From: Acinetobacter boissieri
GTDB lineage: Bacteria > Pseudomonadota > Gammaproteobacteria > Pseudomonadales > Moraxellaceae
Assembly: GCF_900096955.1 (NCBI RefSeq)
Contig: NZ_FMYL01000005.1
Span: 150,615-214,614, forward strand
DNA: 64,000 nucleotides
Direction: 5' to 3'
Below the pieces are notes generated by a model, which was not told the DNA's origin, did not search any database, and was given only the letters and a program-made list of their open reading frames with translations. The stretch's first letter is position 1, and each line of letters opens with the position of its first letter. The position numbers and the translations under genes were made by a program. This document shows, in pieces, positions 10,092 to 20,395 of the stretch.

Positions 10092-10970
10092 ATGCAGTAT
10101 TTGATATATAATCGTAGAGAAAAACTTGACCATCAATTTGAATCACGTCTTGTGATTTATCTGCATTTTAATCAGCTTGAGCATTTAAACCATCAAGATA
10201 GCTCGTTTGTTATTGCAACGCATGTAGAACATATTGTTGGCATAGGTGTGATCTATACCAACGATTTTCACCCGAGTAATCATTATTTTTATATTCATGT
10301 ATTCGATTCATTTCAGCGTAAAGGTATTGGTTCAAAAATATTAAAAATTTTAGAGAGTATGCAAGGTATTACTACATTACAGTGCTTAATTAATTCTAAA
10401 AATACTATAGCAAATCGTTTTTTACTGAATCATCATTTTTATTTGGCGAGAAAGACATCTGATTTCGAACTTAATACATTACCTAAAAAAACAATGTTAT
10501 ATACAACGAAAAGCGTAAATAAATTAAGTCATTGTGAATTAAAAAAAATTAAAAGAATATTTTATTTCAATTATTTAGACCATCATGAAAGTGTTAATCC
10601 GCTAAACCCAAAATTGGATCAAAACACTTTTTTTGAGTCTATTGAAAAAACGTTAGACTTAGATAAATCAGAAGTACTTGTTCGTACTCAGCCAAATATG
10701 AATGACTCGGGATCACAAGCTGTAATAGCATATATTTTTTTTGGAGATTCAGTTGAACAATCACTTGAAGTTGCATATGTAGGGGGGGAGTTTCAAGCAG
10801 AAGTGAATGAGTATTGTCATTTTTTTTGTAGTGTAATGAATATATATTTGAATAAAAATAATACATTATATTTTGAGTCAGATAATACAGATTTTTATAT
10901 GAATAACTTAGTAAAGTATTTAAATATAAAACCATGCCAGCAATATAATACCTATATTAAAAAAGTATAG
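10092..10970 (+). CDS. GNAT-like acyltransferase, two-part protein
   Basis: A GNAT fold is supported in the N-terminal half by VGIGVIYTNDF and the acetyl-CoA loop FQRKGIGSKIL (about residues 75-90 from this start). The C-terminal half (about 140-292) is unrecognised. The ATG at 10092 is used; GGAGAGGG abuts it, so the TTG at 10080 or a TTG three codons inside (10101, ten bases after the purine run) is also possible. Strongly AT-rich. A run of seven G occurs inside the gene at 10792-10798. Substrate unknown. Confidence 0.65.
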   Translation: MQYLIYNRREKLDHQFESRLVIYLHFNQLEHLNHQDSSFVIATHVEHIVGIGVIYTNDFHPSNHYFYIHVFDSFQRKGIGSKILKILESMQGITTLQCLINSKNTIANRFLLNHHFYLARKTSDFELNTLPKKTMLYTTKSVNKLSHCELKKIKRIFYFNYLDHHESVNPLNPKLDQNTFFESIEKTLDLDKSEVLVRTQPNMNDSGSQAVIAYIFFGDSVEQSLEVAYVGGEFQAEVNEYCHFFCSVMNIYLNKNNTLYFESDNTDFYMNNLVKYLNIKPCQQYNTYIKKV

Positions 10971-11056
10971 ATTTTGAATTTAAAATTTTAATGAGCAATA
11001 TTAGATGTGATTGATTGGCATATCAGCATGGATGACTATTTTATAGGAATACAAAA

Positions 11057-11293
11057 ATGTTAGAGCTACGCCCAAGTTGTGAGTGTTGTAATATGGATTT
11101 ACCACCTGAATCAAGTAAAGCATTTATTTGCAGTTTTGAGTGTACATTTTGCAAAAATTGCGCAGAATCAAAATTAAATAATACTTGCCCTAACTGTGGA
11201 GGTGAGCTAGTAAAGAGACCCCGCCGAGCCAAAGAAAAGCTAATCAATTACCCAGCATCAGAGCATAGGGTATATAAATTAAAAGGCTGCTAA
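11057..11293 (+). CDS. DUF1272 small Cys-rich protein
   Basis: 78 residues opening MLELRPSCECCNMDLPPES, with cysteine pairs CECC, CSFECTFCKNC and CPNCGG, which probably bind zinc. This is the pattern of the DUF1272 family. Function unknown. The C-terminal third is basic (KRPRRAKEK). Confidence 0.85.
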   Translation: MLELRPSCECCNMDLPPESSKAFICSFECTFCKNCAESKLNNTCPNCGGELVKRPRRAKEKLINYPASEHRVYKLKGC

Positions 11294-11361
11294 TACTTGT
11301 GTGGGTGTAGTGTAATAATATTTGGGTAAGTATGACTGAAGTGATTTATGGTGACAGAAAT

Positions 11362-11392
11362 AAAAAAGACCAGCAATGTGCTGGTCTTTTTT
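11362..11392. terminator. Bidirectional terminator
   Basis: Stem AAAAAAGACCAGCA with TGCTGGTCTTTTTT and a three-base loop, between the DUF1272 gene (+) and gcd (-). T-runs on both strands let it end both convergent transcripts. Confidence 0.85.
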
Positions 11393-11406
11393 ATTCTTAG
11401 GAATGT

Positions 11407-13812
11407 TTACTTCATGTTTTTAGGAAGTTTGTATGCCACAAGTGCATCACTTACTCCAGTACCCATAAAGTGGTGACCGCCCGCCATAATGACAAGATAT
11501 TGCTCGCCATTAATAGAGTAGGTCATAGGTGTTGCTTGACCGCCAGCAGGTAATGTATCACTCCAAAGCTCTTTACCTGTTTTAAGATCTATCGCACGGA
11601 TTTTATTGTCTGTAGTTGCAGCAACAAAGATTACACCACCTGCGGTAATAATTGGGCCACCATTGTTTGGTGTACCAATGTTAATTGGTAGGTGTGTTGG
11701 CATATTAAACGGCCCATTACGCTCAGCACTACCGAGTGGTCGTTGCCATAAGACCTTTTTACTATGCAAATCAATTGCACTCATCATACCGTATGGTGGT
11801 TCGCTACATACCATCCCTGTTGGACTAAGGAATGCACTAATTTCAACCCCATAAGGCGTATCAGACATTGGGCGTCCTATACCACCAACAGGTTTATAAT
11901 TTTTAGCATCCATAGATTCCAAGCCATCTTTATTGGCTTGAGCACGAGTAATCAATTGTCCGTACATAGGTACATTGTTCCAGTTGGCAATAATCACACC
12001 ACGATTGGCATCGTAAGCATAACTACCCCAGTCACTACCACCATTATTACCTGGATACATAATCCAATGTTTATCTAAACTTGGAGGGGTATCTATACCT
12101 TGATAATTTGCTTTACGATATTTGATACGGCACAGCATTTGATCAATTGGTGAAATACCCCACATTTTGGTTTCATTTAAGTCAGGGAAACCAAGTCGTG
12201 GCATATCTACAGAAAATGGTTGTGTTGGCGAACGTGGATCATCTGCAACCCCACCAGTTGTGGGTACAGATTTTTCTTCAACTTTACTTAAAGGTTGGCC
12301 TGTTGCACGATTTAGAATAAAGGTTTGACCTAATTTGGTCGGCACCAACATGGCAGGTACGGGCTGACCTTTACTGTCAGGATAGTCAATTAGCGTTGGC
12401 TGTGAACCTAAATCTTGGTCCCATACATCTTTATGTACAGTTTGGAATTTCCAACGTACATTACCTGTATCTGGGTCTAAAGCAACGATAGCATCATTTA
12501 CAGCTTCTTCTTCAGGGCTACGCATCGCACTGTAGTGATCTGCTGCTGCATTGCCCATTGGTACATACACAAGTCCGAGTTTTTCATCACTGACCATTGG
12601 TGCCCAAGAGTTCGGTGTACCACGGCTATATTCTTGTCCGTCTTTTGGTTCGCTATGGTCATTTGGACGCTTCATGTCCCACGCCCATTTAAATTGGCCT
12701 GTCTCTGCGTCATAACCACGAATCACACCCGATGGTGCCCAGCGGCGTTGGTTATCTCGAACTTCATGGTTTACAATAATTGTATTTTTTACAATCGTAA
12801 CAGGTGATGTAACAGAGACAAAACCAGGCACTGTATAGCCTAAGCCTTTGTTTAAATTGGTTGTGCCATGATCACCAAAGTTTTCACAAGGTTTACCTGT
12901 TTCAGTGTCTAGTGCAATCAAACGCATGTCTAATGTACCTAGTACAATACGAGTATGGCAGGCTTGACTGGTCGGAATGGTTTTTGACTCATAATACGTT
13001 AAGCCACGACATGCCGCTGTATATGGGATACTACTATAGGCAACATTTGACTTAAATTTCCAAACTTCTTTACCTGTAGCAGGGTCAATACGGCTTACAT
13101 TATTTGTGGCACTACAGACATATAATCCATTACCCACTTTAATTGGCGTATGTTCGGCTGCCCAAAGATCTTTTTTGCCTGCAGGGGGCAAATCACCTGT
13201 GTTATACACCCATGCACGTTGTAAATCTTTTGCGTTATCTGCGTTAATTTGTTGTAGCGGGGAATAGCGAGTTGCATTGGCATCACGTCCATAGTACTTC
13301 CAATCGGAATCTGCTTGGGTCGGATCATTCGTATTGGCATTGGTTAATGCTTGAGTTGGAATAGCTTCATCGGAGTTATATACATTATGTGGTAAAAATG
13401 CACCGACCAATGCCACTGCAAAACAGACAGCGATAATAGATGTAAGCGTGTAAGCAATCTTCTTACGAACACCTTGGCCAATATAAGGGAGTAATAAAGT
13501 AAGAAAAAAGGCTAACACCGCAAATAACGCTAAGCGAGGAACCCATCCCCAAAAGCGTGACCCTGTTTCATAGATAGTCCACGCGATGGTTGCAATAAAA
13601 AATAACCCAAAAATATGGGCGCCAATTAGTTTGTCCTTAAATAGCATTAGTCCTGAAACTATTAATGCAAGCCCTGTAGGGGCATAGTACCAAGAGCCAC
13701 CACTTGTACCTAAGATTACGCCACCGACAAGTAGCGGTAATCCAATGAGTATCACAATTACAGCAAAAATTTTAGTCAGCACAACGTGTGCTCGTGTCTT
13801 TGGTATATCCAT
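11407..13812 (-). CDS. gcd: Membrane-bound PQQ-dependent glucose dehydrogenase
   Basis: Oxidises glucose and other aldoses to lactones on the periplasmic face and passes electrons to ubiquinone. The first 150 or so residues hold about five membrane helices; the rest is the eight-bladed quinoprotein propeller with repeated tryptophan-docking segments (for example WKFKSNVAYSS, WKFQTVHKDVWDQDLGSQP). 801 residues equals the length known for the A. calcoaceticus enzyme. GGAGG lies before the ATG. No PQQ synthesis genes are in the window. Confidence 0.95.
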   Translation of the reverse strand: MDIPKTRAHVVLTKIFAVIVILIGLPLLVGGVILGTSGGSWYYAPTGLALIVSGLMLFKDKLIGAHIFGLFFIATIAWTIYETGSRFWGWVPRLALFAVLAFFLTLLLPYIGQGVRKKIAYTLTSIIAVCFAVALVGAFLPHNVYNSDEAIPTQALTNANTNDPTQADSDWKYYGRDANATRYSPLQQINADNAKDLQRAWVYNTGDLPPAGKKDLWAAEHTPIKVGNGLYVCSATNNVSRIDPATGKEVWKFKSNVAYSSIPYTAACRGLTYYESKTIPTSQACHTRIVLGTLDMRLIALDTETGKPCENFGDHGTTNLNKGLGYTVPGFVSVTSPVTIVKNTIIVNHEVRDNQRRWAPSGVIRGYDAETGQFKWAWDMKRPNDHSEPKDGQEYSRGTPNSWAPMVSDEKLGLVYVPMGNAAADHYSAMRSPEEEAVNDAIVALDPDTGNVRWKFQTVHKDVWDQDLGSQPTLIDYPDSKGQPVPAMLVPTKLGQTFILNRATGQPLSKVEEKSVPTTGGVADDPRSPTQPFSVDMPRLGFPDLNETKMWGISPIDQMLCRIKYRKANYQGIDTPPSLDKHWIMYPGNNGGSDWGSYAYDANRGVIIANWNNVPMYGQLITRAQANKDGLESMDAKNYKPVGGIGRPMSDTPYGVEISAFLSPTGMVCSEPPYGMMSAIDLHSKKVLWQRPLGSAERNGPFNMPTHLPINIGTPNNGGPIITAGGVIFVAATTDNKIRAIDLKTGKELWSDTLPAGGQATPMTYSINGEQYLVIMAGGHHFMGTGVSDALVAYKLPKNMK

Positions 13813-14073
13813 TTAACCCTCCAAAAGACATATTTATTGTATTTACATTTTTTCAAAATATGATCCATCACAGATTTGAGTTATTCATATTTTAATCATC
13901 GTAGTACTTGAAAGGTTCATCATTGAAATATAAGTATTATGTTTACAAATGATGCCTTAGCTATATTTTAATGAAGTGAAAATTTTATCTTGATGTGAAA
14001 TTGTTAAGTTGTTGTCACAGTATATCGGTGTTATGTAAACTCTAGCCGTTATACTGTGATGCAGTAGTTGTTT

Positions 14074-14268
14074 TTAAACGAGGGTTGCTGGAAAGTCATC
14101 TGCTTTAAGTGCTTGTTGAATATGATTGGCTTCTAGTATTGATGTGACTTCAATTGTTTTATTGCTTAAATCTGCACTGACCGTTGCTTGTGGGTCTAAA
14201 TCTTGAATTGTTGCTGTTACGCCACGCACGCACCCGCCACAAGTCATATTTGGAATACTAAATTTCAT
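14074..14268 (-). CDS. copZ: CopZ-like copper chaperone (heavy-metal-associated domain)
   Basis: 64 residues forming one heavy-metal-associated domain with the copper-binding loop MTCGGC near the N-terminus. It would carry Cu(I) in the cytoplasm to CopA. Divergent from copA, with its own CueR-type promoter (see 14303-14333). The name copZ is assigned from domain and context. Confidence 0.88.
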   Translation of the reverse strand: MKFSIPNMTCGGCVRGVTATIQDLDPQATVSADLSNKTIEVTSILEANHIQQALKADDFPATLV

Positions 14269-14302
14269 GGGTTACTCCGATTAGTTCTGATTTTAAAATA
14301 TC

Positions 14303-14333
14303 ATTGTAAACCTTGACCCAATGGCAAAGTCAA
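14303..14333 (-). promoter_or_regulatory. CueR-type promoter and operator for copZ
   Basis: On the minus strand: -35 TTGACT (14328-14333), a 19-bp spacer and -10 TACAAT (14303-14308). The overlong spacer is the mark of MerR/CueR-controlled promoters. Inside it is a dyad at 14310-14330 with half-sites ACCTTG and CAAAGT (one mismatch from perfect). Confidence 0.85.
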
Positions 14334-14338
14334 GCCTA

Positions 14339-14369
14339 TTGACCTTGCCATTGGGTCAAGGTTTAATCT
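14339..14369 (+). promoter_or_regulatory. CueR-type promoter and operator for copA
   Basis: -35 TTGACC (14339-14344), a 19-bp spacer and -10 TAATCT (14364-14369). The dyad at 14342-14362 has half-sites ACCTTG and CAAGGT. Hexamers, spacer and dyad closely match the E. coli copA promoter. Confidence 0.88.
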
Positions 14370-14398
14370 AAGAAAAACACAATTGTTAAAGGCCAGTC

Positions 14399-16864
14399 AT
14401 GAATACGACAAAAACAACGCATATAGAACTTCGTATTATAGGTATGAGCTGTGCTTCATGTGTGGGACGTGTGGAAAAAGCCTTAAAAAAACAAGCAGTC
14501 AATGATGTCAGTGTGAATTTAGCGACAGAAAAAGCAGTCGTATGGGGAGAGCATTTAGACCGTCAACAATTGATTGCATGTATTCAAAAAGCAGGCTATG
14601 ACGTTGAAGAGGAAGTACCACAAATACAAAATATTGTTTTAGATGTACAAGGGTTAAGTTGTGCTTCATGTGTTGGCCGAGCAGAAAAGGCATTGTTAAA
14701 AGTAGATGGCGTACAACATGCTGTAGTGAACTTAGCGACTAATCAAGCGCATATTTCTGCAAATCAATCTGTAGTAAGCCATACTTTAATAAAAGCTATT
14801 GAGCGCGCTGGTTATGGGGCAACTCTCGTTTCTAAAGATAAGCCACAAGAAAAACCAACCTTAGATAAATCACAGGTTTTATTACATCAGCTTATACAAG
14901 CGACACTCCTTACAATCCCTGTGATGTTGCTGGCCATGTTTGGACATGTCTTTATGGCTTGGCAACATTGGTTAGATACGTATCTGGGGCAGTCTTTGAA
15001 TTGGTGGTTACAATGTCTTTTTGTCAGCCTTATTTTATGTTTTCCTGCTCGCCAATTTTATAAAAAAGGCATACCTGCATTATTACGTGGTGCGCCAGAT
15101 ATGAATGCATTGGTTGCTATAGGTACATTAGCAGCTTATCTTTATTCTTTGGTTGCAACAGCTTTACCACAGTGGTTACCAGCGCAAGCAGTACATGTGT
15201 ATTTTGAAGCAGCAGCAATGATTGTCACTTTAATTTTATTGGGCCGTTATTTAGAGGCAAGAGCAAAAGGACAAACGACACAAGCTATAGCGCAATTAAT
15301 TGGGCTACAGCCCAAAGTTGCGCATGTAAAAGTAGGGACAGCGATTGAAGATATTGCTATTGAGGATTTGACTTTACACATGCAGGTGATGGTGTATGCA
15401 GGAGAAAAGATTCCTGTTGATGGCACCATCGTTGCAGGGCAAAGTTTGGTTGATGAATCGATGCTTACAGGTGAGCCTTTAGCGGTTAAGAAAGATCAAG
15501 GCGAGCATGTGAGTGCAGGTACGATTAATCAAACTGGGTTATTGGAAGTACAGCCCAAAGCATTGCATCAAAATACGTTGTTGGCACAAATTATTCACCT
15601 TGTAGAACAGGCTCAAGCGAGTAAACTGCCTATACAAGCATGGGTCGATAAAATTACATTGTGGTTTGTACCTATTATTATGATTATTGCGTTATTTACT
15701 GCAATAATTTGGTGGATATTTGGTCCAAGCCCATCTATATCTTATGCACTGGTCAGTGCAGTTGCTGTATTAATTGTTGCTTGCCCTTGTGCAATGGGCT
15801 TGGCTACACCTACGTCAATTATGGTGGCAACAGGTAAAGGTGCACAAATGGGAGTGTTATTTCGCCAAGGTGCGGCTTTGCAGCAACTTAAAGAAGTCAA
15901 AGCAGTTGGGCTAGATAAAACAGGAACGCTTACGCAAGGTAGACCAACTTTAACAGATTTTATATGTACAGATAATCAGTACAAAAACCAAGTGTTGCAG
16001 TATGTTGCTTCAGTAGAGCAATATGCAAGCCACCCACTTGCTGCGGCCATAGTAGATTATGCAAAACAACAACAAATTGTACTATTGAATGCCCAAAATG
16101 TAGAAACACTGACGGGGCTAGGCATACACGCTATCGTGCAAGATCAAAACATACAAATAGGTGCTGATCGTTTGATGGCTCAGTTAAATCTAGACACTTC
16201 TGTCTTTAAAACACATGCAGATCTATTGGCTCAGCAGGCTAAATCTCCGATTTATGTGGCAATAGATGGCGTGCTTGTGGCCATGCTGGCTGTTGCTGAC
16301 CCGATAAAAGAAAGCAGTGCAATGGTCGTGCAACAATTACAACGCTTAGGTCTGAAAGTAATAATGATCACAGGTGATCAGAAAAATACTGCGCAAGCCA
16401 TTGCTAAAAAATTAGCGATTGATGATGTGATTGCAGGAGTGATGCCGGCAGGTAAAGTAGATGCAATAAAAGCTTTACAACAGAAATATGGCAAAGTGGC
16501 TTATATTGGTGATGGTATTAATGATGCACCCGCTTTAGCCCATGCTGATGTTGGGCTAGCCATTGGTACAGGCACAGACATTGCCATAGAGTCAGCAGAT
16601 GTAGTACTCATGTCAGGCGATTTAAAAGCAGCAGTTGATGCGATTGCACTGAGTCAAGCGACAATACGTAATATTCAGCAAAACTTATTTTGGGCATTTA
16701 TTTATAACATTGCCCTTATTCCTGTTGCTGCTGGGGTTTTATATCCGAGCTATCAAATATTATTGTCACCCATGGTGGCGGCTGCAGCAATGGCCCTATC
16801 ATCTGTTTTTGTATTAATGAACGCACTGCGTTTGAAACGTTTTCGGTCTCATTTAAATACTTGA
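14399..16864 (+). CDS. copA: Cu(I)-exporting P-type ATPase
   Basis: Pumps Cu(I) out of the cytoplasm using ATP. Two N-terminal metal domains carry GMSCASC and GLSCASC (about residues 14-20 and 85-91). Membrane helices follow, then TGEP actuator, the CPC metal site ([12 protein letters not shown]), the phosphorylated DKTGT, and GDGINDAP hinge. 821 residues is typical for CopA with two metal domains. It is followed closely by cueR, so pump and sensor are one operon, with the chaperone copZ facing away. Confidence 0.96.
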   Translation: MNTTKTTHIELRIIGMSCASCVGRVEKALKKQAVNDVSVNLATEKAVVWGEHLDRQQLIACIQKAGYDVEEEVPQIQNIVLDVQGLSCASCVGRAEKALLKVDGVQHAVVNLATNQAHISANQSVVSHTLIKAIERAGYGATLVSKDKPQEKPTLDKSQVLLHQLIQATLLTIPVMLLAMFGHVFMAWQHWLDTYLGQSLNWWLQCLFVSLILCFPARQFYKKGIPALLRGAPDMNALVAIGTLAAYLYSLVATALPQWLPAQAVHVYFEAAAMIVTLILLGRYLEARAKGQTTQAIAQLIGLQPKVAHVKVGTAIEDIAIEDLTLHMQVMVYAGEKIPVDGTIVAGQSLVDESMLTGEPLAVKKDQGEHVSAGTINQTGLLEVQPKALHQNTLLAQIIHLVEQAQASKLPIQAWVDKITLWFVPIIMIIALFTAIIWWIFGPSPSISYALVSAVAVLIVACPCAMGLATPTSIMVATGKGAQMGVLFRQGAALQQLKEVKAVGLDKTGTLTQGRPTLTDFICTDNQYKNQVLQYVASVEQYASHPLAAAIVDYAKQQQIVLLNAQNVETLTGLGIHAIVQDQNIQIGADRLMAQLNLDTSVFKTHADLLAQQAKSPIYVAIDGVLVAMLAVADPIKESSAMVVQQLQRLGLKVIMITGDQKNTAQAIAKKLAIDDVIAGVMPAGKVDAIKALQQKYGKVAYIGDGINDAPALAHADVGLAIGTGTDIAIESADVVLMSGDLKAAVDAIALSQATIRNIQQNLFWAFIYNIALIPVAAGVLYPSYQILLSPMVAAAAMALSSVFVLMNALRLKRFRSHLNT

Positions 16865-16872
16865 GGTAAGTG

Positions 16873-17280
16873 ATGAATATTGGTCAGGTATCAAAACGAA
16901 TCGGGATTTCAAGTAAAATGATTCGTTACTATGAAAGCGTAGGTTTATTGCCTCAAGTCGAACGGAGCAGTGCAGGCTATCGTATGTATCGTGAAAAACA
17001 TATTGAAACGCTACAATTTATTTTGCATGCCAAAACATTACATTTTTCTACAGAACAAATGAAGTACCTCTTGCAGTTATGGCAAAACCAGACCAGACAC
17101 AGTGCAGATGTTAAAGCCTTTGCACAAGCGCATATTATTAAACTCAATACACAAATACAGCAACTTGAAGGCATGGTGGCGTTATTAAAACAAGCAGTTG
17201 ATGGTTGTGCTGGTAACACATCATCGGATTGCCCAATTTTAGATAAAATTGCGTTAGGTACAAGTCATACAAAGCTGTAA
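16873..17280 (+). CDS. cueR: Copper-responsive MerR-family regulator
   Basis: 135 residues. N-terminal helix-turn-helix (IGQVSKRIGISSKMIRYYESVGLL), a dimerisation helix, and a C-terminal loop DGCAGNTSSDC that places cysteines at 112 and 120, the same numbers as the Cu(I) ligands of E. coli CueR. The ATG at 16873 is chosen over the GTG just before it because GAGG at 16863-16866 (overlapping the copA stop) is six bases upstream. It should act on the two promoters at 14303-14369. Confidence 0.93.
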   Translation: MNIGQVSKRIGISSKMIRYYESVGLLPQVERSSAGYRMYREKHIETLQFILHAKTLHFSTEQMKYLLQLWQNQTRHSADVKAFAQAHIIKLNTQIQQLEGMVALLKQAVDGCAGNTSSDCPILDKIALGTSHTKL

Positions 17281-17390
17281 ATTTTTATTGAATATACATG
17301 AAAAAACGGTGTGTTTGTATGAAAAGCGTTCACACCATCTGGTCAAACTATGTATATAATGCAGACACACTACAGTGGATAGAGCGAGTT

Positions 17391-18587
17391 ATGTTTCAGC
17401 ATGTTGAGCCTTATGCAGGCGACCCAATCTTAACATTAATGGAAAAATTCCAGAAAGATGAACGTGATAACAAAGTTAATTTAAGTATTGGCTTGTATTA
17501 CAATGAGCAAAGCGTTGTACCACAATTTAATGCTGTAAAAACAGCAGCATTAGAAGTAGGTAAAAATGTAGATAAAGCGAAACTTTATTTGCCAATGTCT
17601 GGTGTGAAAACCTATTGTGATGCAACACAAGCTTTATTGTTAGGTAACGACAGCAAAGCACGTGCTGAAAAACGCGCTGTAACCATTCAAACATTAGGTG
17701 GTTCAGGCGCACTTAAAATTGGTGCAGATTTTCTAAAAAAATACTTTCCAAAATCTAAAGTATGGGTAAGCCAACCAACATGGGAAAATCATATTGCGAT
17801 TTTCCAAGGCGCTGGTTTTGAAACTGCAGAATATCCATACTTTGATGTAGAAACCAATGGTGTTGCATTTGAAAAAATGTTGGAAACACTGAAATCTATT
17901 CCTGAAAATGACGTGGTGTTATTACACCCATGTTGTCATAACCCAACAGGCGCAGACTTAGTTCCTGAGCAATGGGATCAAGTGATTGAAGTGTTACTTC
18001 AAGGCAAATTGATTCCTTTCCTCGATATTGCATATCAAGGTTTTGCTGAAGATTTAGCAAAAGATGCATATTTGATTCGTGCATTAGACCAAGCGGGTGC
18101 ACAATTTGTTTTAAGTAACTCGTTCTCTAAGATTTTCTCATTATATGGCGAACGTGTTGGTGGTTTAACTGTTGTCTCTGAAGATGCAGCAGCAGCAGAC
18201 AATGTATTTGGCCAACTCAAAGCCACTGTACGCCGTGTGTATTCAAGCCCTCCAACCACTGGTGCATTATTGGTTGATGCTGTACTCAATGACGAAAGCT
18301 TACGTGCAAATTGGGAAGCTGAGCTGAAAGGTATGGCTGAGCGTATTGCAAAAATGCGTACAATTCTACGTGATGAGTTAGTAAAACGTGTACCAAACAA
18401 AGACTTCAACTACCTTGTAGAACAACGTGGTATGTTTAGTTATACAGGCTTAACAGCAGAACAAGCAGATAAATTACGTGAAGAACATGCCGTGTACTTA
18501 CTGCGTAGTGGCCGTATGTGTGTTGCAGGTTTAAATGAAAAAAATGTCTACGCTGTTGCTGATGCAATTGCAAAAGTTTTAGCATGA
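17391..18587 (+). CDS. tyrB: Aromatic amino acid aminotransferase (class I, TyrB type)
   Basis: PLP-dependent transfer of the amino group between aromatic amino acids (or aspartate) and 2-oxoglutarate. The PLP lysine is in [17 protein letters not shown], and [11 protein letters not shown] carries the usual cofactor contacts. The frame is open from 17298, but the ATG at 17391 ([14 protein letters not shown]) matches the family N-terminus and gives 398 residues, close to TyrB. AspC-type specificity cannot be excluded. Monocistronic, with a terminator right after. Confidence 0.88.
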   Translation: MFQHVEPYAGDPILTLMEKFQKDERDNKVNLSIGLYYNEQSVVPQFNAVKTAALEVGKNVDKAKLYLPMSGVKTYCDATQALLLGNDSKARAEKRAVTIQTLGGSGALKIGADFLKKYFPKSKVWVSQPTWENHIAIFQGAGFETAEYPYFDVETNGVAFEKMLETLKSIPENDVVLLHPCCHNPTGADLVPEQWDQVIEVLLQGKLIPFLDIAYQGFAEDLAKDAYLIRALDQAGAQFVLSNSFSKIFSLYGERVGGLTVVSEDAAAADNVFGQLKATVRRVYSSPPTTGALLVDAVLNDESLRANWEAELKGMAERIAKMRTILRDELVKRVPNKDFNYLVEQRGMFSYTGLTAEQADKLREEHAVYLLRSGRMCVAGLNEKNVYAVADAIAKVLA

Positions 18588-18598
18588 TTGTACTGAAT

Positions 18599-18633
18599 AA
18601 AAAATGGCGACTGTTATAGTCGCCATTTTTTTT
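18599..18633. terminator. Bidirectional terminator
   Basis: Stem AAAATGGCGACT / AGTCGCCATTTT with a five-base loop and T-runs on both strands, between tyrB (+) and betA (-). Confidence 0.88.
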
Positions 18634-18643
18634 ATCTTAGATT

Positions 18644-20350
18644 TTATTGCATCTGTTCTACAGTAAATTCACGTTGTGGTGCAGTACGTACAGGTGCATC
18701 GCCTGCTTTGTGGTAACCCGCAGTTGAGCGAGGTAATTTTTGACCACGCATAGCATCTGCAATTTTCTCACCAATCATAATCGTGGTTGCGTTTAAGTTA
18801 CCTGTAATAATAATTGGCATAATTGACGCATCAACAACACGCAATCCTTCTACGCCATGTACACGGCCTTCATGGTCAACTACTGACATATCATCATACC
18901 CCATTTTGCAGCTACCACACGGGTGGTAAGCTGTTTCTGCATGATTACGTACAAACTCATCGAGCTGCTCATCTGTAACTACATCTTTACCCGGGCTGAT
19001 TTCACGGCCACGGTATTCATCGAGTGCAGGTTGATGCATAATTTCACGGGTAAGGCGAATACAGTCACGGAACTCCTGCCAATCTTGCTCGGTAGACATA
19101 TAGTTAAACAAAATGCTTGGATGGTCATGTGGGTTTAACGATTTAATCTGTACACGACCACGTGATGGTGAGCGCATAGAACCAACATGAGCTTGAAAGC
19201 CATGTTCTTGCACGCCGTTACTACCATTGTAATTAATTGCTACCGGTAAAAAGTGGTATTGAATATTTGGCCAATCAAACTCAGGGCGACTGCGAATAAA
19301 ACCACCTGCTTCAAATTGGTTTGATGCACCAACACCTGTACCTAAAAACATCCATTCAGCACCAATTTTAGGTTGGTTTTGCCACTGAAGTGCAGGGTAG
19401 AGTGATACTGGCTTTTTAGAGCCATATTGTAAATATAACTCTAAGTGATCTTGTAGGTTTTCACCGACACCCGGTAACTCATGTACGATAGGAATAGACA
19501 ATGAGTCAAGCAGTGCTTTAGAGCCAATACCTGAACGTTGTAAAATTTGTGGTGAAGCAATCGTTCCTGAGCTAATCAGGACTTCTTTACGTGCACTGAC
19601 TTTAATTGGTGTAGTATTGCCACCTTGTAGGTACTGTACACCAATCGCTTTTTTACCAGAAAAGAGGACTTTGTCTGTTACAGCATGGGTCACAATGGTG
19701 AGATTTTTTCTTGGTTTAGCAAGATCTAAATAGCCACGTGCTGTACTTGAACGACGACCTTGAGGGGTCACGGTACGGTCCATTGGACCAAAGCCTTCTT
19801 GTTGATAACCATTTAAGTCATCTGTACGTGGGTAACCTGCTTGTACGCCTGCGTCAACCATGGCGTGAAATAACACATTATTGCCTTTTTTAGGCGTTGC
19901 GACGCAAACAGGGCCTTCGCCACCGTGGTAGTCATTTGCACCAATGTCACGCGTTTCTGCTTTGCGATAATATGGTAAGCAATCTGCATAAGACCATTGC
20001 TCTAAACCTTTAAGCTGTGACCAACCATCTAAGTCCATGGCATTACCACGAATGTAGCACATACCATTAATGAGGGATGATCCACCAAGGCCTTTACCAC
20101 GGCCACATTCCATACGGCGGTTGTTCATATTTGGTTCTGGGTCAGTTTCGTAAGCCCAGTTATAGCGACGACCTTGTAATGGAAATGCCAACGCGGCAGG
20201 CATTTGGGTGCGGAAGTCCGCACGGTAATCTGGGCCACCTGCTTCAAGGAGTAGTACAGTTACATTTTCGTCTTCAGTGAGGCGGGTTGCAAGTACATTA
20301 CCAGCAGAGCCTCCACCGACAACAATATAGTCAAATTCTTGATTTGCCAT
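18644..20350 (-). CDS. betA: Choline dehydrogenase
   Basis: FAD enzyme of the GMC oxidoreductase family that oxidises choline to betaine aldehyde, linked to the respiratory chain. N-terminal FAD site [21 protein letters not shown] signatures [15 protein letters not shown] and [17 protein letters not shown]-terminal HPCGSCKMG with the catalytic histidine region. 568 residues is normal. Third gene of betI-betB-betA, 45 bp after betB, with AAGGA before the ATG. Confidence 0.95.
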   Translation of the reverse strand: MANQEFDYIVVGGGSAGNVLATRLTEDENVTVLLLEAGGPDYRADFRTQMPAALAFPLQGRRYNWAYETDPEPNMNNRRMECGRGKGLGGSSLINGMCYIRGNAMDLDGWSQLKGLEQWSYADCLPYYRKAETRDIGANDYHGGEGPVCVATPKKGNNVLFHAMVDAGVQAGYPRTDDLNGYQQEGFGPMDRTVTPQGRRSSTARGYLDLAKPRKNLTIVTHAVTDKVLFSGKKAIGVQYLQGGNTTPIKVSARKEVLISSGTIASPQILQRSGIGSKALLDSLSIPIVHELPGVGENLQDHLELYLQYGSKKPVSLYPALQWQNQPKIGAEWMFLGTGVGASNQFEAGGFIRSRPEFDWPNIQYHFLPVAINYNGSNGVQEHGFQAHVGSMRSPSRGRVQIKSLNPHDHPSILFNYMSTEQDWQEFRDCIRLTREIMHQPALDEYRGREISPGKDVVTDEQLDEFVRNHAETAYHPCGSCKMGYDDMSVVDHEGRVHGVEGLRVVDASIMPIIITGNLNATTIMIGEKIADAMRGQKLPRSTAGYHKAGDAPVRTAPQREFTVEQMQ

Positions 20351-20395
20351 GATAAAATTATCCTTATTTAATTGGGGGTATCTGTTTAATTTATT

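Noticed and set aside
17298..17390. 31-residue extension of the aminotransferase
   Set aside because: Not family-like; 398 residues from 17391 matches TyrB.
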